DNA of 64,000 nt from an uncultured Caryophanales bacterium (GTDB lineage Bacteria > Bacillota_I > Bacilli_A > RF39 > UBA660): positions 1 through 64,000 of the forward strand of contig CAMVPJ010000002.1 of the NCBI GenBank assembly GCA_947169395.1. The letters run 5' to 3'. The notes under the pieces were generated by a model. The model did not search any database and was not told where the DNA came from. It saw nothing but the letters and a program-made list of their open reading frames with translations. Shown in pieces: positions 46,340-55,300 of this stretch. Made by a program: the position numbers and the translations under genes. How positions within the stretch are numbered: position 1 is the first letter of the stretch; each line of letters begins with the position of its first letter.

Positions 46340-46870
46340 ATGAAAGAGATAATAGGATATAAATCATTGGATAAAGATTATAAAGATATAAGTGGAAATA
46401 AATTAGAAGAAAATAAAACTTATCATGTAGATGGTAAAATTATTTATGGTAACGGTGGAAATGGATATCACTTTGCTAAAAAATTAGAAGATACATTGCG
46501 CTATCAATTAAAAGATGAAGACTATCTAACTAGACCTAATATAGCTAAAGTAATTGGTTTTGGTGATATAGTAGAATCATTTGATGAATATTATGGTTAC
46601 TACGAATTATATGCTGCTGAAAATATAAAGATATTAAAGTATTTGAGTGAAGAAGAAATAATTGCTTATGCCTTAAAACTAAGTGAAACTAGAATGTTGC
46701 GATTTGTATCCTCATATAGACTTAGTATTGATGAGATAAAACTATTGAAAAATAAATATCTATCTGTAGATTTAGCTATTCTTTATTACCAAATGAAAAT
46801 ACATAGTACTTATCAATTATTTCACTCAAATAATTACGATAAAGTAAAAAAACTAGTTAGAAACATCTAA
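46340..46870 (+). CDS. Unknown protein, phage-type DUF7666-like pattern
   Basis: This 176-aa protein has no signal or membrane segment. Its first 60 residues (GYKSLDKDYKDISGNKLEENKTYHVDGK...NGYHFAKKLEDTLRY) resemble a fold seen in phage and bacterial proteins where a 'FHFCKNLEDVLRY' type segment follows a short beta start. The remainder is helical. I do not know its role. It is divergent from thiI, with only a weak ribosome site. Confidence 0.6.
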   Translation: MKEIIGYKSLDKDYKDISGNKLEENKTYHVDGKIIYGNGGNGYHFAKKLEDTLRYQLKDEDYLTRPNIAKVIGFGDIVESFDEYYGYYELYAAENIKILKYLSEEEIIAYALKLSETRMLRFVSSYRLSIDEIKLLKNKYLSVDLAILYYQMKIHSTYQLFHSNNYDKVKKLVRNI

Positions 46871-46877
46871 CTTTTTT

Positions 46878-46906
46878 GTATTAAAAATAAAATATACTCC
46901 ATAATA
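46878..46906 (+). promoter_or_regulatory. Sporulation-type promoter of the lipoprotein gene
   Basis: GTATT (46878-46882) and CATAATA (46900-46906) are 17 nt apart. The -10 matches the sigma-G/F consensus exactly, the -35 at four of five positions. An AATATTC/GAATAT inverted repeat follows (about 46911-46934). Confidence 0.5.
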
Positions 46907-46949
46907 ATAATGAATATTCTATAACTAGAATATGTAGAAAGGAGTATGT

Positions 46950-47501
46950 ATGAAGAAATTTTTAACTATTACATTTTCATTACTGATTGCATTTGTAATA
47001 CTTACTGGATGTAATAATAAAGTTGATGATACTGATATTGATGACGAAGATGAAATTGAAGAATCTACACAAGGTTTTGATGGGGATATAGATACATCTT
47101 GGGATGAAGTTAGTGATGATTATAATGCTATTGAACTTGAAGCAAGAGAAGAAGTTAGAAATAATGATAATATTACAGCAGATGATGTTAGAACGCTTGC
47201 AAATACAATCGATACAAAGTATAGAACAATTAGAAATGGTATTACACCTGATAATGAGAGTGATGCAAAAGAATTATACAGAGCTTCAATAAAATTACAA
47301 GAAATTGCAAAAAAAGATGGTACTCGTGTTGAACACGAAGTAACTACCCTTGCTCTAAATGGTGAGGCTATGGTTAAACAATTCTATGGTGAAGCAGAAG
47401 ATGATTTTGATGATTTAAAAGAAGAATTTGAAAATGGTCTTGAATCTATTAAAGGTTATACAGAAGATAAATGGCAAGAGTTTATGGATCTATTAAAATA
47501 A
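46950..47501 (+). CDS. Acidic lipoprotein, possibly forespore-expressed
   Basis: This 183-aa protein has a lipoprotein signal with lipobox LTGC (Cys at about residue 21), then a very acidic linker (DDTDIDDEDEIEE) and a helical domain. No known domain is seen. The AAAGGAG ribosome site is strong. Because its promoter resembles the SASP promoters, it may be a spore or forespore-membrane lipoprotein; this is an inference from the promoter only. Confidence 0.75.
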   Translation: MKKFLTITFSLLIAFVILTGCNNKVDDTDIDDEDEIEESTQGFDGDIDTSWDEVSDDYNAIELEAREEVRNNDNITADDVRTLANTIDTKYRTIRNGITPDNESDAKELYRASIKLQEIAKKDGTRVEHEVTTLALNGEAMVKQFYGEAEDDFDDLKEEFENGLESIKGYTEDKWQEFMDLLK

Positions 47502-47512
47502 TAGGTCTATTT

Positions 47513-48232
47513 TTATAACTTCTTTTTTAATTCTAATAATTTATTAACACTAATAGTAGGATTATATTTTTCTGGAACAACAATATTATTAGGATTATAA
47601 AAACATGTATCAATATTATTATTCATTCCACCTAATATATCAGTAGATAGACTATCTCCAACAATTAACATCTTACTTTTATCTTTATTAGTTACATTAT
47701 CAATCATATAATCAAAGAATTCTTTATTAGGTTTAGAATATCCTACTTCTCCTGAACTAACTAATAATGATATATAACTATTTATATTTGCCTTTTCTAT
47801 TTTACCTATTGCAGCATCTCTGGGACCATTAGTAGCTATTACTATTTCATACTTATCATATAAACTATTAAGTAAATCACTCGCACCATTAATCTCTTTA
47901 ATATTTACACCAAGATTATTACAATATATTTCATTTAAAGATACTGCATCTTTAAATGATAATCTAAGCATACCAAAGAATCTTATAAATCTAGTAGCTC
48001 TTAAATAAGTTATTTTATCTTCTAGTTTAGTAATATAATCTGGAACAATAAGACTTCCTGTTTCCCATGAGTGCCAATAAAGTGTATCATGACTCTTCCA
48101 CTTATCAAGTAAAGATTCACTATAACTAATATTTAATGTTTCTAGTACCTTCTTAAATGCATATTTAATTGATTCATGATTATCTATTAGTGTATCATCT
48201 AAATCAAATATAACTGTTTCATACTTCTTCAT
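47513..48232 (-). CDS. HAD-family hydrolase (YjjG/YfnB type)
   Basis: This 239-aa protein has the HAD motifs: FDLDDTLI (nucleophile Asp), VIATNG, the Lys in GYSKPNKEFF and GDSLSTDI. It fits the YjjG/YfnB group, which includes pyrimidine-nucleotidase-like phosphatases. The substrate cannot be told. It starts one base after the transglutaminase-like gene, so the two share an mRNA. Confidence 0.88.
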   Translation of the reverse strand: MKKYETVIFDLDDTLIDNHESIKYAFKKVLETLNISYSESLLDKWKSHDTLYWHSWETGSLIVPDYITKLEDKITYLRATRFIRFFGMLRLSFKDAVSLNEIYCNNLGVNIKEINGASDLLNSLYDKYEIVIATNGPRDAAIGKIEKANINSYISLLVSSGEVGYSKPNKEFFDYMIDNVTNKDKSKMLIVGDSLSTDILGGMNNNIDTCFYNPNNIVVPEKYNPTISVNKLLELKKKL

Positions 48233-48233
48233 A

Positions 48234-49157
48234 CTACCTCTTAACTAATACTTTATTTCTTACTGTTCTATACCCTGGTATATTCATTCTTGATTCTATA
48301 TTATTATTATCAGCATGAATAACATAATCTCTCAATGAATACTTATTATATTTATAAATTTCTATATCATATACATAAATATCTACATCATTCTTATTTT
48401 TTACATAAAATGCATTTATATATTCACGGCCTATTTCATTTCTTTTAAACAATTCTAACGAATGAACTAGTGATAACTCCTTATAACTAAGTAACTCTCT
48501 TAGTATTTTTTCATGCATCCATCTACGGTCAAAATAACTCATATCATTTTTATTAATATCAATATTATCTAGTATAAAATCAATCTTACTATTCAAATCA
48601 TTAAAATATGATATATAGTTTTTAAGTACATAAATGTAATCATCACTATAATTATTACTATCACTAATATATCCAATACTTTTATGAATTCCTTTTTGAC
48701 TATTTAAATCAACTACATAACTATTACCATCAAGTGATAATCCAAAAGAACAAGTTCTAGAATGAGTACGTATATTCATAATATCATCTTGAAGATCTAT
48801 ACTATATGTTTTACCACTTTTCTCATTTATTACATTATATACATGCTTATATCTTCTAAAATCTTTTGTATCAGCTACTACTTTGCTATCTATACCAAGT
48901 TTCTTTAATATGTAATCTAATATATAAGCAGTTGATACACAAGTTACTTTACCTGATTTAAAGAAATTATCTAAGTAGGATACATTATGTGGTGCGAAAT
49001 ATAATTCTTTTCTTTTTTTAGTTCCACCAAAGAAAAATTCTTCATCGAATTTAAACCTTAATCCTAAATCAATATATATTTGCATAATAAATTTAGTTTC
49101 ATTACTCTTATCTAATTTATTTTTAATATAATTAATATACTTATCTATTTCGTACAT
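48234..49157 (-). CDS. Transglutaminase/papain-fold-like protein
   Basis: This 307-aa protein has a Cys-His-Asp arrangement of the transglutaminase-like type: GKVTCVSTAYILDYILKKLGI (Cys at the start of a helix), RYKHVYNVI (His) and TYSIDLQDD (Asp). It lacks a signal peptide, so it is probably cytoplasmic. ATG 49157 follows CTGGTGATTTT; an earlier ATG (49187) has no ribosome site. Activity, whether peptidase or acyl transfer, is inferred from the triad only. Confidence 0.65.
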   Translation of the reverse strand: MYEIDKYINYIKNKLDKSNETKFIMQIYIDLGLRFKFDEEFFFGGTKKRKELYFAPHNVSYLDNFFKSGKVTCVSTAYILDYILKKLGIDSKVVADTKDFRRYKHVYNVINEKSGKTYSIDLQDDIMNIRTHSRTCSFGLSLDGNSYVVDLNSQKGIHKSIGYISDSNNYSDDYIYVLKNYISYFNDLNSKIDFILDNIDINKNDMSYFDRRWMHEKILRELLSYKELSLVHSLELFKRNEIGREYINAFYVKNKNDVDIYVYDIEIYKYNKYSLRDYVIHADNNNIESRMNIPGYRTVRNKVLVKR

Positions 49158-49244
49158 AAAATCACCAGCTAAGATATTATACACCAATTAGGAAATAAAT
49201 GATAGTAATTTTTAGTTAAACAAAATTCTACACTTTTTTAGCAT

Positions 49245-49275
49245 TAAAAAATCCAAGTATTTCAATATCTTGGTT
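49245..49275 (-). terminator. Intrinsic terminator
   Basis: CCAAG...CTTGG arms with an A/T-rich inner stem and a six-T tail end the kinase-linked gene at 49276 on the minus strand. Confidence 0.75.
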
Positions 49276-50073
49276 TTATTTTACCTTTGTTTTATTATCA
49301 ACATATTTTAAATCTTTAATATCTTCATCCATTTTATTAAAATGAAAATAATTTATCCCAAATTCTTTACTATATTCATCAATATTTTTTATATTACTAA
49401 TATCTAATTCATTTAATTTAGGGTACTTTTCTAATATATATTCGCGTGCTAACTTTATATATTCTTTATAATTACTTTCATTTATATTTCTATCTAATAT
49501 AAAACTCATGAATCTAAATAATCTATTAGTATCAGTTATAATAATTCTGCCTATTAAAATAGATGCAATAACATCAAATCTACATCTTCTAATCTCTACT
49601 AGCTTCTTATATAAATTATTCATTGTATTGTAATCGCTACAATCAAGTAATTTATTATTAGTTAAATCATATCCTGCAACTACATCAGGCATACATCCAC
49701 CATATTCATAAGAAGTTAAACATAAATATTTAGAATTATAATGAATATTAACTGCTTCTATTTGATCAATAAAATCACTATATACTTTTATAACATCATC
49801 ATTAGTGTTAATATACCAATTAATATTTTTATTAATAAACTGCCTTATAATAGATACAGAATCATTAATCTTATATACAGAACATATTCCTTGATTAAAA
49901 CACTTAATAAATAGATTTAATTGTTGACCTAACTCATTATTTTTAGTATTAGTATAAATAATATTTTTATCATTTATATAAATTACATCATTTCCATTTG
50001 CATCTTTAGTTAAATAAAATGGTAAATTACTACTATTATTATCTAAATAAAACGGTATACATTTCTCTTTCAT
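49276..50073 (-). CDS. Unknown protein coupled to a histidine kinase
   Basis: This 265-aa protein has no membrane segment or known motif; several Cys residues occur (KCFNQGICSVY, YEYGGCMPDV). Its ATG overlaps the end of the histidine kinase gene by 4 nt, so the two are translated together. In place of the usual response regulator, this could be a partner, inhibitor or output protein of the kinase. I do not recognise the family. Confidence 0.7.
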   Translation of the reverse strand: MKEKCIPFYLDNNSSNLPFYLTKDANGNDVIYINDKNIIYTNTKNNELGQQLNLFIKCFNQGICSVYKINDSVSIIRQFINKNINWYINTNDDVIKVYSDFIDQIEAVNIHYNSKYLCLTSYEYGGCMPDVVAGYDLTNNKLLDCSDYNTMNNLYKKLVEIRRCRFDVIASILIGRIIITDTNRLFRFMSFILDRNINESNYKEYIKLAREYILEKYPKLNELDISNIKNIDEYSKEFGINYFHFNKMDEDIKDLKYVDNKTKVK

Positions 50074-51332
50074 ATTTCATCCTCTCCTATAATTGGTAAT
50101 TTGATTGTCACTTTTGTTCCTATAAACTCTTTTGATTTATAATCTAGAGTACCATTATGAGCTTTAACTATTTCATCAGATAATGATACACCAAGTCCAG
50201 TACCTCTATTCTTAGTTGTATAAAATGGTTCTTTAATTTTAGATAGTATCTTCTTACTTATTCCATTTCCACTATCACTAACAATTATATTCACATTATT
50301 ATCTTTTATTACTTCTTCTATCGTTAGTATTTTTTTATCACTATTATCCATTGCTTCAATACTATTTTTAATAATATTTATAAGTACTTGCGCAAGTCTA
50401 TTATAATCCCCATTAATATATATTTCATCATCAATTAAATCACTGCTAAATTCAATATTATTTGCTTCTATTAAAGGTAATTCTCTATTAATAATATCTT
50501 CTATAAGCATATTTATATCCATCAAATCAAAGGAGATATTAGCCTTATTTACAAGTAAAAAATCTTCAAGTAAATTAAGTAATCTATCTATTTCCGACTT
50601 TATAATAGGAATATATTTTTCTACTTGCTTCTTATTTTTAACATTCATCATATCTAAATAAGCTTTTATTACGGCAATAGGATTTTTAATCTCGTGTGTT
50701 ATTTTAAATAGTGATGTTTTAATACGACTATCTTGTTTAATCTTCTTATACTTGTTATTTTCTTTAATAATATTTTCACCTAAATTATAAAGCAAGTAAA
50801 TAATATGAATTAAGATATAGTTAAATATTACTAAGAAAATCATATTGATTAGTCCTAATGATACATATATTTGATAATTTGAACTAAGTAACCATATTAT
50901 CAAGAAAACATAATCTATTATTAAAAATAGATCAATAAATATAAAATCAGATATATTATGTTTGTTCTTTACTCTATTGAGTAAGTTTAGAATAAAGTAA
51001 GGAACTATCATAAATGTCATAAAGTTAAATGAATTATAATATATTATTAATAGTAAAATAGATAATATACTTGCAATAGTTACTCTATTTCTTAAATAAG
51101 CAATTATAATAATACTGTTAAGTAGTAAAAATGTAATTATTGGATATATAGTAGTTGTATAACTACTTACTATATATACTATAGATAATAATACTATATC
51201 AAATATTAAATACTTAGATTTATTAGTAATACTATTGTTAGAACTAATTAATACTATATAAAAAAATAGTGGACATAATATATATACTAAATCAGAGAAT
51301 AATGTAGAAAAAAAAGTAGAACTAAGACTCAT
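50070..51332 (-). CDS. Orphan sensor histidine kinase
   Basis: This 420-aa kinase has about six membrane segments (1-185), a DHp helix pair with the phospho-acceptor His in FKITHEIKNPIAVI, and an HATPase domain (NIIKNSIEAMD, SDSGNGISKKI, TKNRGTGLGVSL). The sequence resembles sporulation kinases that feed Spo0F/Spo0A, and the organism is a spore former, but no response regulator is adjacent. ATG 51332 follows GGTGATTTG; TTG 51335 is another possible start. Confidence 0.88.
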   Translation of the reverse strand: MSLSSTFFSTLFSDLVYILCPLFFYIVLISSNNSITNKSKYLIFDIVLLSIVYIVSSYTTTIYPIITFLLLNSIIIIAYLRNRVTIASILSILLLIIYYNSFNFMTFMIVPYFILNLLNRVKNKHNISDFIFIDLFLIIDYVFLIIWLLSSNYQIYVSLGLINMIFLVIFNYILIHIIYLLYNLGENIIKENNKYKKIKQDSRIKTSLFKITHEIKNPIAVIKAYLDMMNVKNKKQVEKYIPIIKSEIDRLLNLLEDFLLVNKANISFDLMDINMLIEDIINRELPLIEANNIEFSSDLIDDEIYINGDYNRLAQVLINIIKNSIEAMDNSDKKILTIEEVIKDNNVNIIVSDSGNGISKKILSKIKEPFYTTKNRGTGLGVSLSDEIVKAHNGTLDYKSKEFIGTKVTIKLPIIGEDEI

Positions 51333-51407
51333 CAAATCACCAGAGTAAGTATATTACATATCTTTGTCGAAATTTGTCGAATTAAGTCGAAGACAAACAA
51401 AAATGAC

Positions 51408-51722
51408 TTATTTTAAGTCATTTATACATTTTATTATTTTTCCAGCATCACTACCAAGAATAATTTTAAGTTGATTATCTACTTCAAGTATTCCTTTTGC
51501 TCCCATTTTTTGAATAGCATCTTTATTAGCTTTACTAACATCATTTAAAGTAACTATAAATCTTGATTTATTTACTTCATATTTTAAAATATTATCCTTA
51601 CCACCTAGATTTTGTACTAATTTATTAGCATCTAACTTAAAATCTTTCTTATTTGCCTTAATAATTGCAAATGCAACAACTATTAGAATAATAGCTATAA
51701 CAATATATTTAATAATCTCCAT
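51408..51722 (-). CDS. Membrane-anchored PTS EIIB-like domain without active cysteine
   Basis: This 104-aa protein has one N-terminal membrane segment (about 5-23) and a small domain that matches the glucose-type EIIB fold: LVQNLGGKDNILKYEVNKSRFIVTLND..., DAIQKMGAKGILEVDNQLKIILGSDAGKI. In true EIIB the phosphorylated Cys stands in a CxTRLR motif; here the place reads KYEVNKSRF, so it cannot be phosphorylated there. It may be a binding or regulatory domain. The start follows CTGGTGATATT. Confidence 0.7.
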   Translation of the reverse strand: MEIIKYIVIAIILIVVAFAIIKANKKDFKLDANKLVQNLGGKDNILKYEVNKSRFIVTLNDVSKANKDAIQKMGAKGILEVDNQLKIILGSDAGKIIKCINDLK

Positions 51723-51855
51723 AATATCACCAGACAAAATTATACTATAAATAGAAAAAAAAGTAAAATTCAGCTAGCAGTCGTTGTGTAAAATAATTTT
51801 ATATACCATTCTGCTTTACATTAAAAATACATCTCGACACTAATTTACTGTTATA

Positions 51856-51876
51856 TAAAAACTAGTTTTCACTAGT
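51856..51876 (-). terminator. Intrinsic terminator of the serpin gene
   Basis: ACTAGT arms with a GAAA loop are followed by TTTTTATAT on the minus strand, overlapping the stop codon of the gene. Confidence 0.8.
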
Positions 51877-53464
51877 CTTCATTTTGCATGTACAAATTAA
51901 ACTCATTATAATCAGCATCTTCACTCCATGGTGATGGTTCGTATACAGTGCCAGCAAACCATACTTCGCCAGATTGCTTATCACGAATTATAAACATATA
52001 AGGTCTATCAAACGTTAAATCAATCTTTTCTACTGGAACATCATATTTGTAATCAAATGCTCCGCCGGCCCCTCTTCCGCCAATTATAGTAGCTGCAGAT
52101 GCTTTAATACCATCTTGAGTAAATTCAATATTCGCTTTATGAATAGCATCGTTTACATATAATCCTTTAGTATCACTTATATGAGATAAATCTGATTTAT
52201 CACTGTCAAATACATCATTAATACCTAATTTTTTTAGGTCAGCTAATAAATTAAGATTATATTCAAACTTAAACTTTGGAATAAATCCTTTAATCTTAGT
52301 AACTACTCCATCATTAAAATTTTCAAGTTTTAATTCTTTTAAACTGCCAATTATTTTATTAATCTTTTTAGCATCCATATTATTAATATAAGAATCTAAA
52401 TCCTCACTAGTTGGCATAATACCTACATATTGTAAAGTAGTGCCATCATATTCTTTTAAATCTTTAGCAAACGCTTTAACAGAATCATCCACATATAACA
52501 TAAACTCAGTATTTACATCTACTCTTTTATAATTTGAATTAAGTTCAGGAATATATGATTCTAGATAATCATTAATAACTTGATTAATATGTGCTTCAGA
52601 TTTATCATTGCCAAGGATATATTCAACTTCTGCTGCATTAATAGGATCATTCATATACTCTCTATATGCTTTGCTTACAGTATCTCTAATACTATCTTCG
52701 CCTAATTTAGTTACTATATCATAATTATTAAGTGATGCATCTATTTCCATACCTGCAACTGTAGCATTATTATTGAATTTATTTCCAAGCACGCTTTCTG
52801 GACCAAACCATTTAAAGTTTTCATGAGAATATATAGTCCACATACCTTTATTCTCTAAAAACTTTTCATTCCAATCCATATCGATTGCTAATGCATTAAT
52901 CAATATGAAATTATATTCAGATATATCGCTCACTAAATTATTTATTAGTTTTAAAGTTTTTTCACTTACCCAAGTATTTACTTTATCAGGTGTAGTAAAA
53001 TCATCATATACTACCTCAGCATTATAATTCTTTTTTAGCGTTTCTATATAATCGCTTTTTACACTATCTTTAAAGTCATTTTTAATAAACATAGCATTAG
53101 CTAGCGATAGATTAGAACTATTGGTATATTGTTTGGCTTCATAATCGCCAATTATATTTTCTATTTGCTTTCTAGTTTCTCCTTTGGCTCCTGCATTTAA
53201 CATAGCTAGTGCATATTTAATAGAAAGTGGACTATATATTTTATTAACTTTCTCATTTTCTAGTTGCATAAAATATAGGTCAAAATCTTCTAATGAATCC
53301 CCTGTTAATGTATACTTTGATTTTTTAACAGTACTATTTATTGTTTTTTCTGATTTTTTCTTATTACTATCCTTATCCTTTATTATTAATAAAACATATG
53401 CTGCAACTGCAAGCAAAATAATAACAACCAAACCCGTAATAATTATAATTCTTTTCTTTTTCAT
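51872..53464 (-). CDS. Membrane-anchored serpin (protease inhibitor)
   Basis: This 530-aa protein has an N-terminal membrane segment (about 5-28), a charged linker and a serpin fold: YSPLSIKYALAMLNAGAKGETRKQIE, SLANAMFIKND, INALAIDMDW, and the C-terminal serpin signature DRPYMFIIRDKQSGEVWFAGTVYEP. The hinge EFTQDGIKASAAT is of the inhibitory type, with small residues, and the reactive loop after it is Gly-rich (IIGGRGAGGAF). A segment of roughly 100 extra residues lies in the middle. It is probably exposed outside and inhibits serine (or cysteine) proteases, possibly of a host or of competitors. Confidence 0.93.
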   Translation of the reverse strand: MKKKRIIIITGLVVIILLAVAAYVLLIIKDKDSNKKKSEKTINSTVKKSKYTLTGDSLEDFDLYFMQLENEKVNKIYSPLSIKYALAMLNAGAKGETRKQIENIIGDYEAKQYTNSSNLSLANAMFIKNDFKDSVKSDYIETLKKNYNAEVVYDDFTTPDKVNTWVSEKTLKLINNLVSDISEYNFILINALAIDMDWNEKFLENKGMWTIYSHENFKWFGPESVLGNKFNNNATVAGMEIDASLNNYDIVTKLGEDSIRDTVSKAYREYMNDPINAAEVEYILGNDKSEAHINQVINDYLESYIPELNSNYKRVDVNTEFMLYVDDSVKAFAKDLKEYDGTTLQYVGIMPTSEDLDSYINNMDAKKINKIIGSLKELKLENFNDGVVTKIKGFIPKFKFEYNLNLLADLKKLGINDVFDSDKSDLSHISDTKGLYVNDAIHKANIEFTQDGIKASAATIIGGRGAGGAFDYKYDVPVEKIDLTFDRPYMFIIRDKQSGEVWFAGTVYEPSPWSEDADYNEFNLYMQNED

Positions 53465-53558
53465 GCTATCTCTCCTTTAGTTTAAGATTATCACAAAAAT
53501 TTTTTATTGTAAATAAAAAAGAGATAAAATAACATTTATTTACACTCTTCTTTACACT

Positions 53559-54947
53559 TTATTTTAATATTTCGTATATAGTACCTTCACGTGTATCTTT
53601 TAATACTATATTCTTACTTAATAATTCTTCTCTTATTCTATCTGCTTCAGTAAAATCTTTATTTGCTTTTGCAGTCTTTCTTTTCTCTATCATATCTTCT
53701 ATGTATTCTTGTAAATCAGAATCTATTTCATCACTTTTTAATAAATCAAGTGATAATACTTTATCAAAGTCATCAATTAAATATCTTTTGCACGCCCCAT
53801 TTAAATCACTTTTTATAACATCATATAAAAGTGTTATTGCATTTGCAGTATTCAAATCATTTTCAAGTGCACATTTAAACTTATCTTGATACTCTTTAAT
53901 TAATGATTTATCTATTTCACCACTATTATCTATATTAGATATCTTATTTTTAAGTTTATTATAAATATTCTTTGCACTATCTAAGTTATCAAAAGTAAAT
54001 AGTAGTTGCTTTCTATAATGGGATTGCAAGCAGTAAAAGCGATATACTAGTGGATTATATCCTTTTTCTTCAAGTAGTGATAAGGTTAAAAACTCTCCTT
54101 TTGATTTACTCATCTTACCTGTAATATCATTTAAGTGTTCAGAGTGAAACCATAAATCACACCACTTATGTCCTAGATATGCTTCACTTTGCGCAATTTC
54201 ATTGGTATGATGTGGAAAGATATTATCAACGCCACCGCAGTGAATATCTAAATGTTCTCCTAAATATTTTAAAGCAATTACAGAACACTCTATATGCCAA
54301 CCAGGATACCCCAATCCCCAAGGACTTTCCCATTTTAATTCTTGATTATCAAACTTTGATTTAGTAAACCATAATACAAAGTCTGTTTTATTCTTCTTAT
54401 TTAAATCTACTTCTACATCACATCTAACTGCTTCTTTTAAATTATCTTCCTCATGATTAGTTAATTTATAATAATTATCTAATTTAGATGTATCAAAGTA
54501 TACATTGCCACCTCTTATATAACCATAACCTTTTTCAATTAAAGTAGATATAAATTTTATATAATCATCTATACAAGTAGTTGCTGGAACGACTGTTTCA
54601 GGCCATTTAATATTTAGTTTCTCACAATCTTTCTTAAATGCATCTGTATATTTTTTAGCAATATCTAATACTGAAACGTGTTCTCTTTTTGCTCCTTTTA
54701 ACATCTTATCCTCACCAGTATCTGCATCACTAGATAAATGTCCAACATCAGTTATATTCATAACTCTATCTACTTTATAACCAATATAGTTTAATGTTTT
54801 TTCTAGTACGTCTTCCATTATATATGTTCTAAGATTACCAATATGTGCATAGTGGTATACTGTAGGACCGCAGGTATACATTTTAATAATCTTTTTACTA
54901 GGTTTGAATGAGACGGGGGCTCTATTTAATGTATTATAAATCTCCAT
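53559..54947 (-). CDS. cysS: Cysteinyl-tRNA synthetase
   Basis: This 462-aa class I synthetase charges tRNA-Cys. It has the HIGN signature (HYAHIGNLRTY), KMSKS (GKMSKSKGEF) and the zinc ligands (MYTCGPTVY, HIECS, HCGGVDNIFPHHTNE). Length is normal. No T-box or other leader was found in the 60 nt upstream. An SD (GGAGAGAT) precedes the ATG. Confidence 0.97.
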   Translation of the reverse strand: MEIYNTLNRAPVSFKPSKKIIKMYTCGPTVYHYAHIGNLRTYIMEDVLEKTLNYIGYKVDRVMNITDVGHLSSDADTGEDKMLKGAKREHVSVLDIAKKYTDAFKKDCEKLNIKWPETVVPATTCIDDYIKFISTLIEKGYGYIRGGNVYFDTSKLDNYYKLTNHEEDNLKEAVRCDVEVDLNKKNKTDFVLWFTKSKFDNQELKWESPWGLGYPGWHIECSVIALKYLGEHLDIHCGGVDNIFPHHTNEIAQSEAYLGHKWCDLWFHSEHLNDITGKMSKSKGEFLTLSLLEEKGYNPLVYRFYCLQSHYRKQLLFTFDNLDSAKNIYNKLKNKISNIDNSGEIDKSLIKEYQDKFKCALENDLNTANAITLLYDVIKSDLNGACKRYLIDDFDKVLSLDLLKSDEIDSDLQEYIEDMIEKRKTAKANKDFTEADRIREELLSKNIVLKDTREGTIYEILK

Positions 54948-55004
54948 AAAAATCTCTCCTTTTTATAATTATATCATTAATTTGTAATTTTTTTTCAAAA
55001 ATTA

Positions 55005-55033
55005 TTGATTTTGAATTTTATTTGTGATAATAT
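55005..55033 (+). promoter_or_regulatory. Promoter of the tRNA-Met/tRNA-Leu unit
   Basis: TTGATT (55005-55010) and TAATAT (55028-55033) are 17 nt apart, 15 nt before tRNA-Met. Confidence 0.75.
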
Positions 55034-55047
55034 TAAGAAGTAGTTAC

Positions 55048-55124
55048 GGATCTTTAGCTCAGTTGGTTAGAGCACCCGGCTCATAACCGGGTTGTCATAG
55101 GTTCGAGCCCTATAAGATCCACCA
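55048..55124 (+). tRNA. tRNA-Met (anticodon CAU)
   Basis: The 77-nt cloverleaf has paired acceptor arms GGATCTT and AAGATCC, anticodon loop CTCATAA (CAT) and encoded CCA. The paired first base and the body suggest elongator Met; a lysidine-modified Ile tRNA also has CAU and cannot be fully excluded. Confidence 0.93.
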
Positions 55125-55129
55125 CTACT

Positions 55130-55214
55130 GCGGGCGTGGCGAAATTGGCAGACGCACTAGACTTAGGATCTAGCGCCGCAAGGCATGGGGGTTCAAGTCC
55201 CTTCGCCCGCACCA
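55130..55214 (+). tRNA. tRNA-Leu (anticodon UAG)
   Basis: The 85-nt class II tRNA has acceptor arms GCGGGCG and CGCCCGC, anticodon loop CTTAGGA (TAG), a long variable arm (GCGCCGCAAGGCAT) and encoded CCA. It lies 5 nt after tRNA-Met. Fourteen bases of it recur in inverted form downstream. Confidence 0.96.
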
Positions 55215-55269
55215 AATAACAACTAACATGCAGCTTATGTATGTTTTTTTTATTACTTGCGGCGCTAGA
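55169..55269. repeat. 14-bp inverted copy of tRNA-Leu sequence
   Basis: TCTAGCGCCGCAAG (55169-55182, 3' anticodon stem and variable arm of tRNA-Leu) is exactly complementary to CTTGCGGCGCTAGA (55256-55269), which lies upstream of the XRE gene. Both are GC-rich in an AT-rich region. The second copy overlaps a possible -35 (TTGCGG) of that gene. Confidence 0.95.
55225..55252 (+). terminator. Intrinsic terminator after tRNA-Leu
   Basis: CATGCA and TGTATG arms with a GCTTA loop are followed by eight Ts on the plus strand. Confidence 0.8.
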
Positions 55270-55300
55270 ACGCTAACATAATAATAAGGAGAAAAAAATA

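Noticed and set aside
53510..53558. Terminator of cysS
   Set aside because: GAGTGTAAATAA/TTATTTTATCTC pairing is imperfect and A/T-rich with several mismatches; support is too weak to list.
55130..55269. Phage attachment site at tRNA-Leu
   Set aside because: The repeated segment is inverted and from the variable arm, not a direct repeat of the tRNA 3' end, and no integrase is nearby.
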